DNA of 64,000 bases from Rhizoclosmatium globosum (taxonomy: Eukaryota; Chytridiomycota; Chytridiomycetes; Chytridiales; Chytriomycetaceae). Positions within the stretch are counted from its first letter, which is position 1. Every line of letters starts with the position of its first letter. Shown piece by piece: positions 10,972-22,358 of the stretch. A program made the translations under genes and the position numbers. The stretch is from assembly GCA_002104985.1 (NCBI GenBank), contig MCGO01000010.1, positions 648,399 to 712,398 of the forward strand. Reading direction: 5' to 3'. The notes beneath the pieces are model-generated. The model was not told where the DNA came from. It saw nothing but the letters and a program-made list of their open reading frames with translations, and did not search any database.

Positions 10972-12128
10972 TTACAACACAGCAAGAGCAGCACTTGGCG
11001 CCAAACCCAAGTCTTTCAAGGATACCGCACTTTCATCCAACACTTTTCTTGGGAACGTGGTGGCAAGCTTGAAAGTTCCAGGCGCAGCTCCAGTTTGTTC
11101 AGCAACGAATGCGTACACGGTAGACAGAGAATCAGAAGATTTAAATGTGTGAGTGAGTGGAGGACCGGAAGGCAGACGAAGCTATTCAGATGATACGATA
11201 AAGGGTTTGGGGTTTATGGGTTTATGAAGGGAAATCAAGAAAATCCAACACACACCTGAATTCTGGCTTCAGCGTATTCCTTTGGTCCAGCCGCAGAAGC
11301 AGCAGCAGCAGCAGGAACAGGCGCAGCAGCGGCAGCAACGGGAGCAACAGAAATTCCTTGTCTCTCCAACTTTTCCTTCTCAAGACGCGCGGCACGGTCT
11401 TTACGGTCCAATTCAATTTGAGCCTTAATTTTAGCTTTCGCAATACGGTCTTCCTCCTTCTCCTTCTTTTTAGCAGCAAGGGCTTTCGCCATTTCTAGTT
11501 CGAGCATTTTCTCCTTCATTTCAACCATTTCCTTCCCGGTAGTACGGCGGACCTGGAAGGAAGTAGAGTCAGTAGAGTTGAAGTGAAAAGGGATTCTGAG
11601 GAAAGACAGGATACCTTCTCTTTCGCCTTATTCTCCTCAATCTCAGCCAAACGCTTTTCCTCCTTCTTCTCTGCCATTTTCATCTTGAGTTGTTCGAGCT
11701 TCGCCTTCTTTTCCTCCTCAGTCAATGGCTTGATGACCTGAGTTGATTCTGAGAAGTTCTGGTGGCCCGACTTGACAGCATGGAATTCAGCGGCGGCGGC
11801 ATCACGCAGCAAACGGCCACAGTCATCGCATTTCAAGGAAGCAGCGGTTGCTTCGGCCTCGGTGATTCCGGCATCGAGGTCTGTGGTTGTGTCGGTTGAA
11901 GACGTTGAAGTTGTGTCTGGTTGGAGTGGGTCGTCTGCGTGTGCAAAGAGCCTTTCGTTGTTTTGGTGGGTTATTAATAATAAGAGAGAAATAAGAGAAA
12001 GAAGAGCGAGTGACAAACCAGTCCATTGCTGCTTGAAGCCCGGCGTTGTTTGTTGCCTTCAGAGCCGCTGTCACTCGCGCATCTTCAAAACCCATTTCAA
12101 TTAGTTGTTGCCGGTCGGAGGGTGCCAT
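10972..12128 (-). CDS. UBXN1/SAKS1-like UBA-UBX protein, Cdc48/p97 cofactor
   Basis: Four exons (12019-12128, 11615-11951, 11256-11552, 10972-11181) give 317 residues with no frame defect. Residues 1-40 are a UBA domain (RQQLIEMGFEDARVTAAL). Around residue 75 a short CDDCGRLL segment follows, then a charged coiled coil, an Ala-rich linker and a C-terminal UBX domain with the Cdc48-binding FPR loop in TTFPRKVL. The UBA binds ubiquitin and the UBX binds the Cdc48/p97 N-domain, so it acts in ubiquitin-dependent protein extraction. This intact copy is the reference for judging the broken fusion at 1271-2957. Confidence 0.9.
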
Positions 12129-12959
12129 TGAGTGCGATGTGCTTTGGTGTAGTGTGGTTAGAGGGTGGGTGGGTTGGTTTTGGAACCTCTTTTGCTTGGA
12201 TTTGTTTTGTTTTGTTTTGAAGGGACGATATAAACAAGGATCATACTATGTATATCACAAAAGAAGAACATTAGCAAAGGTGGTTAAGCTGAGGTTAAGC
12301 CAAAACAACACACTTACGACTGTACGTTGTCATCGACACTCCTGCCCTTGCCAAAGCAGATGGACGTTAATTCGGAGTGTAAAGTGGGTTTTCACTGCAA
12401 GCAGTGAGGTAAAAGCGAACAAAGGAGCATTCAACCCTTTCTATCACCAACGCTGCCGTACTTGGGGCGGCCTATTCAAAGTTGTCAATTTATCAATCAG
12501 CCTTGCAAAGATCGTCTCACATTCATTTTGTGACGCTGGTTCAAAGATTGCGGGTGGTTGCTTGAAACAAATGGGAAGACCTTTAGTGAAGAAGTGACTT
12601 TGGTGACAACTGGAGGAAGGCAGCTGCAATAGCTGGCCCTTCCTCACCTCCAATTTGGAGGATTTGATTCTGGAGAATATGCATTTAGCCGTATTTATCC
12701 TACTTTGATCTTGAACCAGAATAAACACGTGAGTTTCGCTCTGCCCCTTCCTTTCCATCTCCATGTGTATTTTTGTGGATTAATGACTGAATAATTTAAA
12801 TGCGAAAGAAAAAATAAGTTTCTTCATTTTGGAACAACACCGTAAAGAGAAAGAGAAAGAGAGAAATGGAATTATTATCTTCTTCTGCATCAAGTGACAA
12901 TTTCCCCTTTCTTTCTTCTATTACATTTTTCTCTGTTTCTCGGTTTCTGTTTCAAAGAA
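12129..12959. promoter_or_regulatory. Divergent promoter region, UBXN1-like versus chitinase
   Basis: About 830 bp separates two divergent start codons (12128 minus, 12960 plus). It is a long gap for this dense window, so it probably contains both promoters. CT-rich sequence (ttctttcttctatt) lies just before the chitinase start. No specific factor site can be named. Confidence 0.4.
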
Positions 12960-14732
12960 ATGGCTTACGAAGAGATCCCACTTGACAAGGCGCCAGTCGT
13001 TGAGGATGCCACTGTCAAGGCATCAAGCAACAAGAAGAAGATCATTATCGCTGCCTCTGTGATCCTTGTCATTGCCATTGCGGGAGGACTTGCGGGCTAC
13101 TTTGTCTCAAAGAACAACAACTCCTCCTCCAACTCATCCAACTCATCCAACCCTTCGAACCCTTCTCCAACTACAACTCCAACTGGTCCTGTTGGAAAGA
13201 AGAAGTTGATTGGATACTGGGGCCAGGTACGAGTGCCCCAACAAACTGTCTCCCAATTTGCTGATTCGATCCCTCAACTGTCTCCCATCTCCACCCTAAC
13301 TGCTCCACCAACTAACTCACCCCTCCACACACCAGAACGCTGCCAATAACCAACTTGATATCGTCAAGGGTTACGGCGGTCGTGCTCTCAACCCTGCCCT
13401 CGACCAAAACACTCTCGACTACTACTGTAACTTGAACTACTACGACACAATCAACTTGTCCTTCTTGACTGAATTCGGTGGCGGTGACAACCACTTCACT
13501 ATCAACTTTGCAAACTTGGGTTTGTACAAGTGGGATGGAAAGGTGCAGACCAGTGGTTATGACTCTATGAACAAGGTAAAAACTCGAAATACATGTGTCT
13601 CAATACGATTGAGTGTACCATCATCATTGGAAGGAGGGAACTATCAACGGATTGAAATGAAGTCAATCATTTCAAATCATTCTGATGTTGGATTCAATCT
13701 CTGTCCTGTCGCACTTAATTCTTCCAAACTTTGACTCATACTTATATGATTAGGTTGGTGTCTCCATCAAGAAGTGTCAAGCTCTTGGAATCAAGGTTCT
13801 CATCTCTCTCGGAGGTGACAAGGTCTCAAACTACTCTTTCGCCGCCGGTGACGGTAAAAAATACGCCAACTTGTTCTACAATGCTTTCTTGGGTGGAAAC
13901 ACCGACCCAACCGCTCCAAAGCCTTTCGGTGCTGACGTCACCCTCGATGGTATCGAGTTGGATATCGAAAAGAACCCAACTGACGTCGTCCCTGCCATTC
14001 CAAATGCGAATCCAAGTGGTTGGACTTCCGAAATGGTTATCTTTGTGCAGACTTTGAAGCAATTGAAGCCAACTGCTCTGCTTGCTGGTAACTATTTTCG
14101 CTTGCATACTCAATACTTATCCCAATCAAATAGCCGTCCCACAATGCTCCCTCGCAGTTCCAGGCTACCTTGGCAAAGACCGTAACATGGGTGACCTCCT
14201 CGCCCAAACCCCTTCCTCCTTCGACTACATCATCGTCCAATACTACAACAACATCGAATGCACATACCCATTCGGCTTCAACTACAACAAGTGGAAGACA
14301 TTGTACCCAGGCCAAATCTACCTCGGTCTTCCAGGTGGCTGGCTCTCCGCCATCAGCGGTGGTTTCCTCGAGCCAAACTCTTTGCAAGCCGTGTACGACA
14401 TGGTCAAGTACGATTCGCAATTCGCTGGTGTCTCTGTGTACGATGTCAGTTCCTCGAACCCTCCAGGGCTTGATGCGGATGCGGTGAACTACGCTAACCC
14501 ACCAGAGTCACATTACTCTGAGACTTTGTATAAGCTTGTTCAAGGGCAGACTGTTGGTTCTGGAATGCCGGCTTCTTCAGTTGCTTTGGTGGAGACGGAC
14601 TTTGCGTACCGTTGTGGAGGTACTTGGGTTTACGCTAATGCTACTTGTTCCAACAAGGTTTGTTACCCATACCAGTCAGTTACTGGGTGTGGAGCTACTG
14701 AGCAGTGTTTCCGTTTTATTGCAAAGTGTTGA
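12960..14732 (+). CDS. Membrane-anchored GH18 chitinase-like protein
   Basis: Exons 12960-13226, 13336-13575, 13754-14087 and 14134-14732 give 479 residues. Residues 1-30 are cytoplasmic and Lys-rich, about 31-50 form a signal anchor (IIIAASVILVIAIAGGLAGY), then an Asn/Ser/Pro/Thr linker exposes the catalytic domain. GH18 barrel marks are LIGYWGQN, KVLISLGG and DGIELDIE, and a short Cys-rich module ends the protein. The usual DxxDxDxE is DxxExDxE here: the catalytic Glu and preceding Asp remain, but the first inner Asp is Glu. Likely role: chitin remodelling at the cell surface. The terminal Cys module may bind carbohydrate but is unassigned. Confidence 0.88.
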
Positions 14733-14822
14733 AATGGATGTAGTTGAGTTTGTCTCGTCTGCTTCTTCTCTTTCATTTTAAGAATAAATTTAGATAGTTA
14801 TACGTATCAGTTTCTATCTTTT

Positions 14823-14828
<6 letters not shown>

Positions 14829-14871
<43 letters not shown>
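14829..14871. repeat. (CT)n microsatellite
   Basis: A pure CT dinucleotide tract of about 43 bp lies between the convergent 3' ends of the chitinase and the 7TM gene. Length is likely polymorphic. Confidence 0.95.
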
Positions 14872-14872
<1 letters not shown>

Positions 14873-14913
14873 ATGACTTTGGACAGAACTTCCAATGGCA
14901 CTGCTTTGAAAAT

Positions 14914-15828
14914 CTACCCACGTCTATCTTGAATATCATTCGTGGAGCTTTGGTCCAATCCAGTCGTAATTCTCGCAGTTACTATCCGTTCTCGCCTTTC
15001 ACTCTCTTCTTTCACTTGCTCCTTCAACAACGAATACTTCATTGCCAGCTGAATCAACAAATACACCAACGGGCCTAAATCATATATCCTCAGCACAATA
15101 TCCATTCTTATCTCTCCTTCACTTTCAGGCACAGAAACGGTGACACTCCAAAAGAAATACAGGTCAACCGATGTTAACCATACAACAAGAACTACACACG
15201 ATGCAATTCCAAACCGTGACAAGATCCGCAATTTTTGAACTTGAATGACATTTTCATCCACAATCCGAAGATAATACATGTATATTCCCATCGTACTCGT
15301 CTCAAACGCAATCATACAGACATTCATCACGATTGAAAACGCGTTTTGGCCGGTTGTGAATTCAACCTGATATGAATGGAAAGCCCCAAGGAATAAAGAG
15401 AGGTATCGAAGTATACCATAGATTAACCGAATGGACTCTGCAATTATAAACAGGATCACAAAAGCTGCGAGAAACGGCTGCGACAGAGGGAATATAGCCT
15501 GAGACACGGGGAGGACACGTTTATACGCGTATATTACAAGTGATATCTCGACTAGAGTGTATGACACTGCAATCATTGTGTTTTCAATCACTAACAATGT
15601 TGCATCTGTTTGGTTTCCGACAGTGAAACTGAATACCATAGCTGACAAATTAAATGTCAGGATCGCGAGGAGGAGGACGTTGACTGATGTAAAAATTGTG
15701 GTTTTGCTCTTCGTGGTTTTAGATTGCTTGGAAACAAGGAAGAAGAGGATGGCAAGAATTAGAATGGAGGTTGAAATTGTGATCCATAAGTCTTGAAGCT
15801 CGATTTCATTGTAAACACTGGTGTACAT
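14914..15828 (-). CDS. 7TM membrane protein, subgroup III copy 1
   Basis: Single-exon frame of 304 residues, starting MYTSVYNEIELQDLW. Seven hydrophobic segments are spaced as in a GPCR-like fold; after TM3 comes YAYKRVLPVSQ, before TM6 QKLRILSRFGIAS, and in TM7 RIYDLGPLVYLL. The tail is charged (EESERRERI). It is about half identical by eye to the neighbour at 16035 and distantly resembles the tandem 7TM array at 31-44 kb. No ligand or coupling motif is recognised, so 'receptor-like' is inference. Confidence 0.75.
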   Translation of the reverse strand: MYTSVYNEIELQDLWITISTSILILAILFFLVSKQSKTTKSKTTIFTSVNVLLLAILTFNLSAMVFSFTVGNQTDATLLVIENTMIAVSYTLVEISLVIYAYKRVLPVSQAIFPLSQPFLAAFVILFIIAESIRLIYGILRYLSLFLGAFHSYQVEFTTGQNAFSIVMNVCMIAFETSTMGIYMYYLRIVDENVIQVQKLRILSRFGIASCVVLVVWLTSVDLYFFWSVTVSVPESEGEIRMDIVLRIYDLGPLVYLLIQLAMKYSLLKEQVKEESERRERIVTARITTGLDQSSTNDIQDRRG

Positions 15829-16034
15829 GAAAGCCTAATGTTTGGCGCGGCTGGTTTTACTATGCTGGAAAGTAAGCCATTGTCTCCTTTGTTTTCCCTC
15901 CACTTTTTTCCATCCTATTATTATGATAAATTTCAGCAATTTCGTATATACAAGTTATCTCGCATTTATGGACTCTTTTGTGTTATTCGGTCTCCTCCTA
16001 CTTCTTGGACTCGTCTTTGCAAACATTTTTGGCT

Positions 16035-17051
16035 TTATTGATCCGTTTGTTTCGATTCATGAGATGGTATCAACGACCCATCCCTAATACTGTCTTGTAT
16101 ATCATTCTTGGAGCCTTGATTGAATCCAGTCGTGATTTTCGCGGTCGCTATCCGTTCTCGTCTCTCGTTGTCGTTGTTTTCTTCTTCCCTCAACAACCAA
16201 TACTTCATCGCCAACTGAATCAATAAATACACCAGTGGGCCCAAATCATATATCCTCAGCACAATATCTATTCCCAATTCCCCAACACGCACTGGTGGAG
16301 ACGTTGCAACACTCCAAGAGTAAAATAAGTCAATGGATGTGAGCCAAACAAGAACAACGACAGACGATGCAATACCAAACCGCGACAATATTCGCAATTT
16401 CTGTACCTCCAAACCGCTATTATTCATGATTCGGAGATAATGGATATATATTCCTGTGACACACATCTCAAACGTGATCATACAAATGTTCAAGGTGATT
16501 ACAAGAGCGTCTCTGGCAATCGTGAATACGGATTCATATGATATTAAAATTCCGTGGAAAACAGCGAGGAATCGAAGTGTGCTGCAGATTAATCGAATTA
16601 ACTCGGCAACTGCAAACAGGATTACAAAGCCCGATAGGAGGGGCAGGGAAGCAGGGAAAATAACTTGAGACACTGGAAGAACGCGTTTCCAAGCATACAT
16701 TACAAGTGATACGTCGACTAAAATATAGCAGGCTGCAATGACTGTGTTTCCAACAACTGCCGGTGTTGGAGCTGTTTCGTTTTCCAGAGTAAGGCTGAAT
16801 ACCATTGCCACCAAGTTAAACGTTAGAATAGCGAATAGTAGGATGCTGATTGAGGTGAAGATTGGGCTTTGGCCTTTTGCGATTGTTGATTGTTTGAGAA
16901 TCAGCCGGAACAGAATGATGAGAATAAGAATGGAGACTGATACGGTGATCCATAAATCTTGAAATTCTATTTCGTTGAATGCGTTGGTGTACATGCCGTC
17001 GTGAGGCTCAGGAGAGTCTTTTGTGTTGCGCAGAAAAAATGGCCATTTCAT
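16035..17051 (-). CDS. 7TM membrane protein, subgroup III copy 2
   Basis: Single exon, 338 residues from ATG 17051 (MKWPFFLRNTKDSPEP); its N-terminus is longer than that of the copy at 14914, whose start aligns at MYTNAFNEIEFQDLW. Shared landmarks are YAWKRVLPVSQ, QKLRILSRFGIAS and RIYDLGPLVYLLIQLAMKY. Seven helices, a charged cytosolic tail (NDNERRERIATAKI) and tandem position show a local duplication. A TTG 18 bp upstream is in frame but not a plausible start. Confidence 0.75.
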   Translation of the reverse strand: MKWPFFLRNTKDSPEPHDGMYTNAFNEIEFQDLWITVSVSILILIILFRLILKQSTIAKGQSPIFTSISILLFAILTFNLVAMVFSLTLENETAPTPAVVGNTVIAACYILVDVSLVMYAWKRVLPVSQVIFPASLPLLSGFVILFAVAELIRLICSTLRFLAVFHGILISYESVFTIARDALVITLNICMITFEMCVTGIYIHYLRIMNNSGLEVQKLRILSRFGIASSVVVLVWLTSIDLFYSWSVATSPPVRVGELGIDIVLRIYDLGPLVYLLIQLAMKYWLLREEENNDNERRERIATAKITTGFNQGSKNDIQDSIRDGSLIPSHESKQTDQ

Positions 17052-17192
17052 TGTTTGTATTGTTTCCAAACAATCTATTCATTTTTTCTCATTATTCAGT
17101 TTAAGCAACGTTTCCAAAATGCAATGTTTAATAAGAGCTAATAATCAAAGCATGCCGTCTTTTTTTCCACTAAATAAATCGTCCACCAAAGA

Positions 17193-18205
17193 ATGAAAAC
17201 CAAATCAAACATTACCTGGGGTCGCTTCCTCACTGTATTTCTCACCGGTTCCGCTGTCACATACTTCTGCCTTGTCGGCGTCCCTCCACTTTCCAAACAC
17301 GTCACAAAGTCATCAAAAGCATCCCTCCCCAAATTCGAAGAATGCTGTCCAAAGGGCCAATCCGTCAACTTCACGTCCCAAGACCCAGCCTTCTCCATGT
17401 GCTTGTACCCATGGGACCAAGACATGCATATTTCAAACTCTGTGTACAGGAGCGGCGGGAATGCAGATGTTACGTTTGAGAGTCCCGTCCGTAAATGGAT
17501 TCTCGAGACGTTGGCAAAGAATACAGACCATAATGCTGTAGTATTGGATATTGGCGCGAATATTGGGTTGCATGCGTTGTTTTTTGGGAACGCTGGGTAC
17601 AAGACTCATGTGTTTGAGCCTGTCAAATCGAATTTTAAGCTTTTGCAGTGTTCCTCGGTAAGACATTCTTAAGTGTATCATATGCTGCAATATGACTTAT
17701 TTACTGCCTATCGTAGGGATCAAATGAAGTTCTTGCGAAGAATATGGTTCTCAACAATATCGCGCTCGGAACTGTTGCCGGCCACACGTGTATTTTAGTA
17801 CAGCAGGGAAACTTCGGGTCTGGTCAGCTGGGAAGTGGAACTCAGTGTGACCCTGAGAACCTTGTTGAAGTGCAACGTTTGGACGAGTACTTGATCAAAC
17901 ACAAAATCAGACCATATCTCATCAAGATTGATGTGGAAGGCTTTGAGTTGAAAGCTCTCAAGCCAGCGAAGGAATTGTTCAAGAAACACCCGCCAGCTTT
18001 TATTTACACGGAATTTGCCCCTGGAAACTTGCGCGGAACTGGAGAAGACCCAGCAGCTTATTTGGACTTTTTCTACGATCTGGGTTACAGCTTGCACTGG
18101 TGGCGTCACGACAAGCCTGTCTTGAAAGGCGATGATAAGTATAAAGCTTTGGTGAATGGAGGATTAGAGGATATTCACTTTTACCAGCCAAAGGCAAAGT
18201 TGTAA
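17193..18205 (+). CDS. FkbM-family methyltransferase, N-terminally anchored
   Basis: Exons 17193-17657 and 17717-18205 give 317 residues. A single hydrophobic segment (residues about 10-28) near a Lys-rich start predicts a type II anchor in the secretory pathway. The SAM-binding motif VLDIGANIGLHALFF and the later YLIKIDVEGFELKAL are typical of FkbM methyltransferases, which O-methylate sugars or small molecules. The substrate is unknown; a lumenal glycan is a reasonable guess from topology. Confidence 0.8.
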
Positions 18206-18318
18206 ATAACGCTTACCCTTAATTCATTTCTTCAAAGCTCGAATGACTTACTTCTTATACTTTCAAATAAAGGAGAATGTGTTTTTCCATTTGTCCTGTT
18301 TGTTTTCTTGAAATCAAA

Positions 18319-20383
18319 ATGCTGAGTGAAGACCAAATAGCGCCGTCACTGCCCCTGCGCAACTGGCAGTTCAACGTGATTGAACTTCCCGGCAGGATAA
18401 CCTCGGGAAGCCCGGAAGGAGCCGTGGCGGCACTTGGAGGAATGGATGCAATTGAAAGGGTTTGTTTGGAAGCTTCTCAACCAGTTAACTCATTTGGATT
18501 AAATCATTAAATCAAAGGCATTTTCAAACGATCTTGTTCCACTTGAACTTCGAGTGAGGCCCGAGGATCCTTTTGCCCATCCGCTTCTCGGCGAAATAAT
18601 TGCAACGTCAAACTTGGTTCTCAAAGTATCCAAAAAGAGAAAGAAGAAGGGCTCAGGCCCAAATGGCGAATACATTGATTCAGATTATAAGTTTGTGACG
18701 GAGATTGTGGGTATCGTCACAAAAACGGGAAGATTCAGAGGTTTGTTTTCTGTTGGTCAAGGTTTGACGTTAACTTTCTGGCACAAAAGCTCTTGCTGAC
18801 TATCAATACGTCGTTGACCCGGAAGATCCTATGAGAAAGCTGAAAAAGAGCTTGAATGATTTTGACAGTATGTTTTTGCACGCGACAATGTGTTCATCTG
18901 TTGGGAACTAACTGTCCTCCCAGTCGAAGGAATCTCAAAGTTTGAACTGAGCCCCGACCAAGGAGTTCAGCCAAATTTGCGGAGTATTCCTCCTCCAAGT
19001 TTCTCTCGAATCGAATGGTCACTCAATTACAGGTAATACATTCGCCAAAACTGTGGACGATTCAGAAATAACATTCGACCATAGGTACCAGCAGTTTACA
19101 GAGATGGCAGAAGTCAGGTTACCCCCAAACCGCGGAGGAGAGGTACTTGTCAACAAACCACATCAAAAACTCATACACCTCCAAAAACAAAGGTCATTAA
19201 AGTAACAAGACGCCCACCACGCAACCCAATGCTCAAATTCCGCAAAGACACAATCCGAGTCCCATCCGGCCCCACACCCGAAATCCTATCCCTCCTCAAC
19301 TCCTCCTTCTCCGGAAACGACCACTTCCACACCCGCATAACCCAACTCTTCACCGACCGCCCCGTCTGGACATTCCGCGCCCTCTTCAACAACTGCAAAG
19401 ACATCTCCAAAAAGAAGACAGACTCGAAACTCGTCCCCTTCCTCATGACCAAGCACGCGTACTTTATCACTTGGGGCCCGTGGCAGGAATGTTGGGCGCG
19501 GTATGGGTATGATCCGCGACAGGAACGGGAGGCTCGGTTTTATCAGATTGTTAGTATGAGGAGTATCAAGATTCCTACAACGCTCAAGAGGGCCAAGAGG
19601 TTGATTGGTGTGAATAATCGGGAGCGGCTTCTTGGGGCTTTGGCGAATTTGAATGAGGAGGATGATGAGTTGAGTTTTGTGGGGGGTTTTTTGTTGTTGT
19701 TTGGTGGTTTTTTGTACTGACAGTTTTTGGGATTCATGTCAATAGCAAGTCGCATATTTTTGATGGAACTTTGTGGAAAGGTGTTGCGCGCATGCAAGTA
19801 TGTGATATTACTGATCCGGATGTTGTTCGAATTGTTCAAAGCACTCGTGGACGTCGCTCTTGTGATGTGAGCGAATCTATTTTGTTCATTCATTACTTAT
19901 TTGTACGAGTCAGGTCAAAGATGGATGGTTTGACACGGCAGTGATTGAGAGTATTCGTAAGATTGTTCGAACCAAGATCATGCAACAGACGGGAAGACAG
20001 GTGGATGAAACTGATCTTCCTGAATATGTTAGTGATAATGAAGAGGAAGAAGAGGAGGAGGATGAGGAAGAGGAAATTGAGGGAACTGAAGAGAGATTGG
20101 AAGAAAGACCCAACAAAGGAAAAGGACGGGCTGACACAGACCATAATCAAAATGAGGATGATTTCATGGAAGACGATATCAACCTTGCTGTCAACACATC
20201 AGCATCTATATCTTCAAAGGTTTGTTTTACCACAACCATGTTTCATGCTCACACTCCTTTCAACAGATTGACGAACTGATGAAGTCTCTTCAAACAAGCC
20301 AAATTGGAGTGGTTGGTCAAGGAGTGAATTCCATGATGGATGATGAAGACGAGTTTGATTATTTTGAGGATGAGGATGAATAA
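18319..20383 (+). CDS. TFIIIC tau95 / GTF3C5-like subunit
   Basis: Nine exons starting at MLSEDQIAPSLP; about 550 residues. Exons: 18319-18459, 18518-18740, 18790-18867, 18924-19032, 19085-19142, 19193-about 19692 or 19713, 19746-19866, 19914-20219, 20267-20383. The N-terminal part (ELRVRPEDPFAHPLLG, TSNLVLKVSKK) and the core (HIFDG, YFITWGPWQECW) match the TFIIIC subunit that joins tau131 and binds the A box of tRNA genes. The C-terminus has an acidic run (DNEEEEEEEDEEEE) typical of this subunit. The exon 6 donor is unsettled because its end is a G/T homopolymer. A partner subunit (GTF3C6) is at 46076. Confidence 0.88.
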
Positions 20384-20502
20384 AGTCTTTAGGTGTGGCT
20401 TTTATGAATAACAAAACGAAAGTGCAAACAACTATAGAACTGTCTCAACGAAAATAAACTCAAACTAAAAACAGTGGTAAAACGAAAACGAAAACAGAGT
20501 TT

Positions 20503-22086
20503 TTAAAAGTCCTGTGAACGAAAACGGTGAGCTTACGAAGTCACCACAATTACAAAGGTTACTTACAGTAAACAAGCTCTTGAAAGGATCTCCACCAGCA
20601 GTGACAACACCCATTTGCGCCAACTCTTCCTTTGGCAGCTCAGGGTACATTTCGAAATTCCTGGCATCACCGGCATGCGCCACGATAGGTACAATAGGCG
20701 CACCAACGCCCTTCATCAACAACCCGTTCCAGTCAACTCCACGGAACCATCTGTGCTTCTTAATGTCATCAGATCCAAGCTTCAAGTTTCCAAGACGCTT
20801 TGTACGGTCTGCTGTCAGCAGGCGCTTGATCAAGTCCTTTGCGTTCACGTCAAAGTGGGCTGGGAAGGCGATTTTTCCGGCGAGAATCTTTTCGTAGATT
20901 CCGAATGGGTTGTCGTCAAAGAATGGGGGGTATCTGTTTGGAATTAGGAGTCAGGCTGTGTAATTAAGGTGAATTAACAGGGGGGAGACAGGGCTTACCC
21001 GGCAAGCATTTCGAAAATGAGGATACCAAGTGCCCACCAGTCGACTGGCTTTCCGTGTCCCTTAGATTGAATGATTTCTGGAGCAAGGTATTCTGGAGTT
21101 CCACAAAGAGTCCAGGTTCTAAATAGATTCGTTTAAATTCAAGAATACGGAAACGGCAACGTGGTGAAGATTTTACCTGTCCTCTACTTTCTTGGCGAAT
21201 CCAAAGTCAGCAATCTTGATGTGACCATGGTGGTCCAGCAGCAGATTCTCTGGCTTCAAGTCTCTGTAGATAATGTCTCGCTCGTGGAGGTATTCGATGG
21301 CAAGCACGATTTCCGCAGCATAGAAACGAGTCATGTCGTTTGAGAAGCGGCCAGCGCGACGGAGGTGAGAGAAGAGCTCTCCACCTACAACATACTCAAG
21401 AAGCATATATACATTCTTCTCGTCCTGGAATGTACAGAGCCTAATTGGGTGGATTGTTTGTAAATAAGGGAAAATGCTGAAATGCAAATTTGAGTGCAGA
21501 GCCACTCACAGGTTGACAATGAATGGGAAGTTGATTTCATGCAGGATTTGCTTCTCAGAGTTGATGTGTTCTACTTGCTTCAATCGCACAACTTCCACCT
21601 TCTTGAGCATCTTCATGGCGTAGTACTGATCAGAGTTTCCATAGCGTACCAGATATACTCGTCCGAATGTTCCGGTTCCTATTCGATTTTTAAGGTGTTA
21701 GCTGCAAGGGGAAGAGAGGAGAGGGAGGAGTTAAGTGGGAGGCGGAATGAAATTTTTGGACACAGAGCGAGGGCCAAGACGCATGCATCACAGTTGACCA
21801 CCCAACTTGTTCATAACTCGTGAATAACACAGAGCATAGGTAAATGGCAGGCAGAAGTAGGATTAAGGGACTTGGGGGTGGATGCGTTTGAAAATTTGAA
21901 ACATGATTAGGGGAGGAGCCAATATGCGCAAGAGTGAAAGTTGGGCGTGGCTTAGGGCGTACCTAGCGTGCGAATGAACTGGAAGTCAGATAGAGAGTAA
22001 CCCATTCGGGCACCGTTTGAGGCGGGGATCGAGTTGGGATCGAGAAGGTACGATGCTGTGATTGGAGTTCCGTCGGCAGCCAACAT
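20503..22086 (-). CDS. cAMP-dependent protein kinase (PKA) catalytic subunit
   Basis: Six exons (21963-22086, 21510-21678, 21177-21440, 20999-21118, 20567-20933, 20503-20511) join to 350 residues. Present are the Gly loop GTGTFGRV, the lysine of YYAMKML, catalytic [20 protein letters not shown] and the AGC C-terminal tail ending SLFTDF, where FxxF is the PKA hydrophobic motif. The last exon codes only DF and stop. Regulation: cAMP acts through a regulatory subunit that is not in this window. The first intron (284 bp) is unusually long here. The short N-terminus has no consensus myristoylation glycine. Confidence 0.95.
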
Positions 22087-22087
22087 T

Positions 22088-22106
22088 GTAGTAGTAGTAG
22101 TAGTAG
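22088..22106. repeat. (GTA)n short tandem repeat in the PKA 5' leader
   Basis: Six GTA units lie immediately upstream of the PKA start codon, within its probable 5' UTR. Confidence 0.85.
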
Positions 22107-22358
22107 CGAAAGAGACTAATGCAGAAGAAGGGTGTGGAGGATGCAGAGCAAGGGCAGATCAGGAAGGAGCTGCCGATGCAAGAAAAGGGTGGTGGTGGTT
22201 GGCGTGTTTCCAAACAAGTTTTGCAAATTGGATCAAAGGGGACTATGAAACAAAGAATGCTCCTCCTTTTCTCTTTATCTTGTACTTTAATTTAACATGG
22301 TAATGTCCATGTTTATGTCAACTTTCCATTTCTTGTTTTAAATCAGGATTCAGGCACA

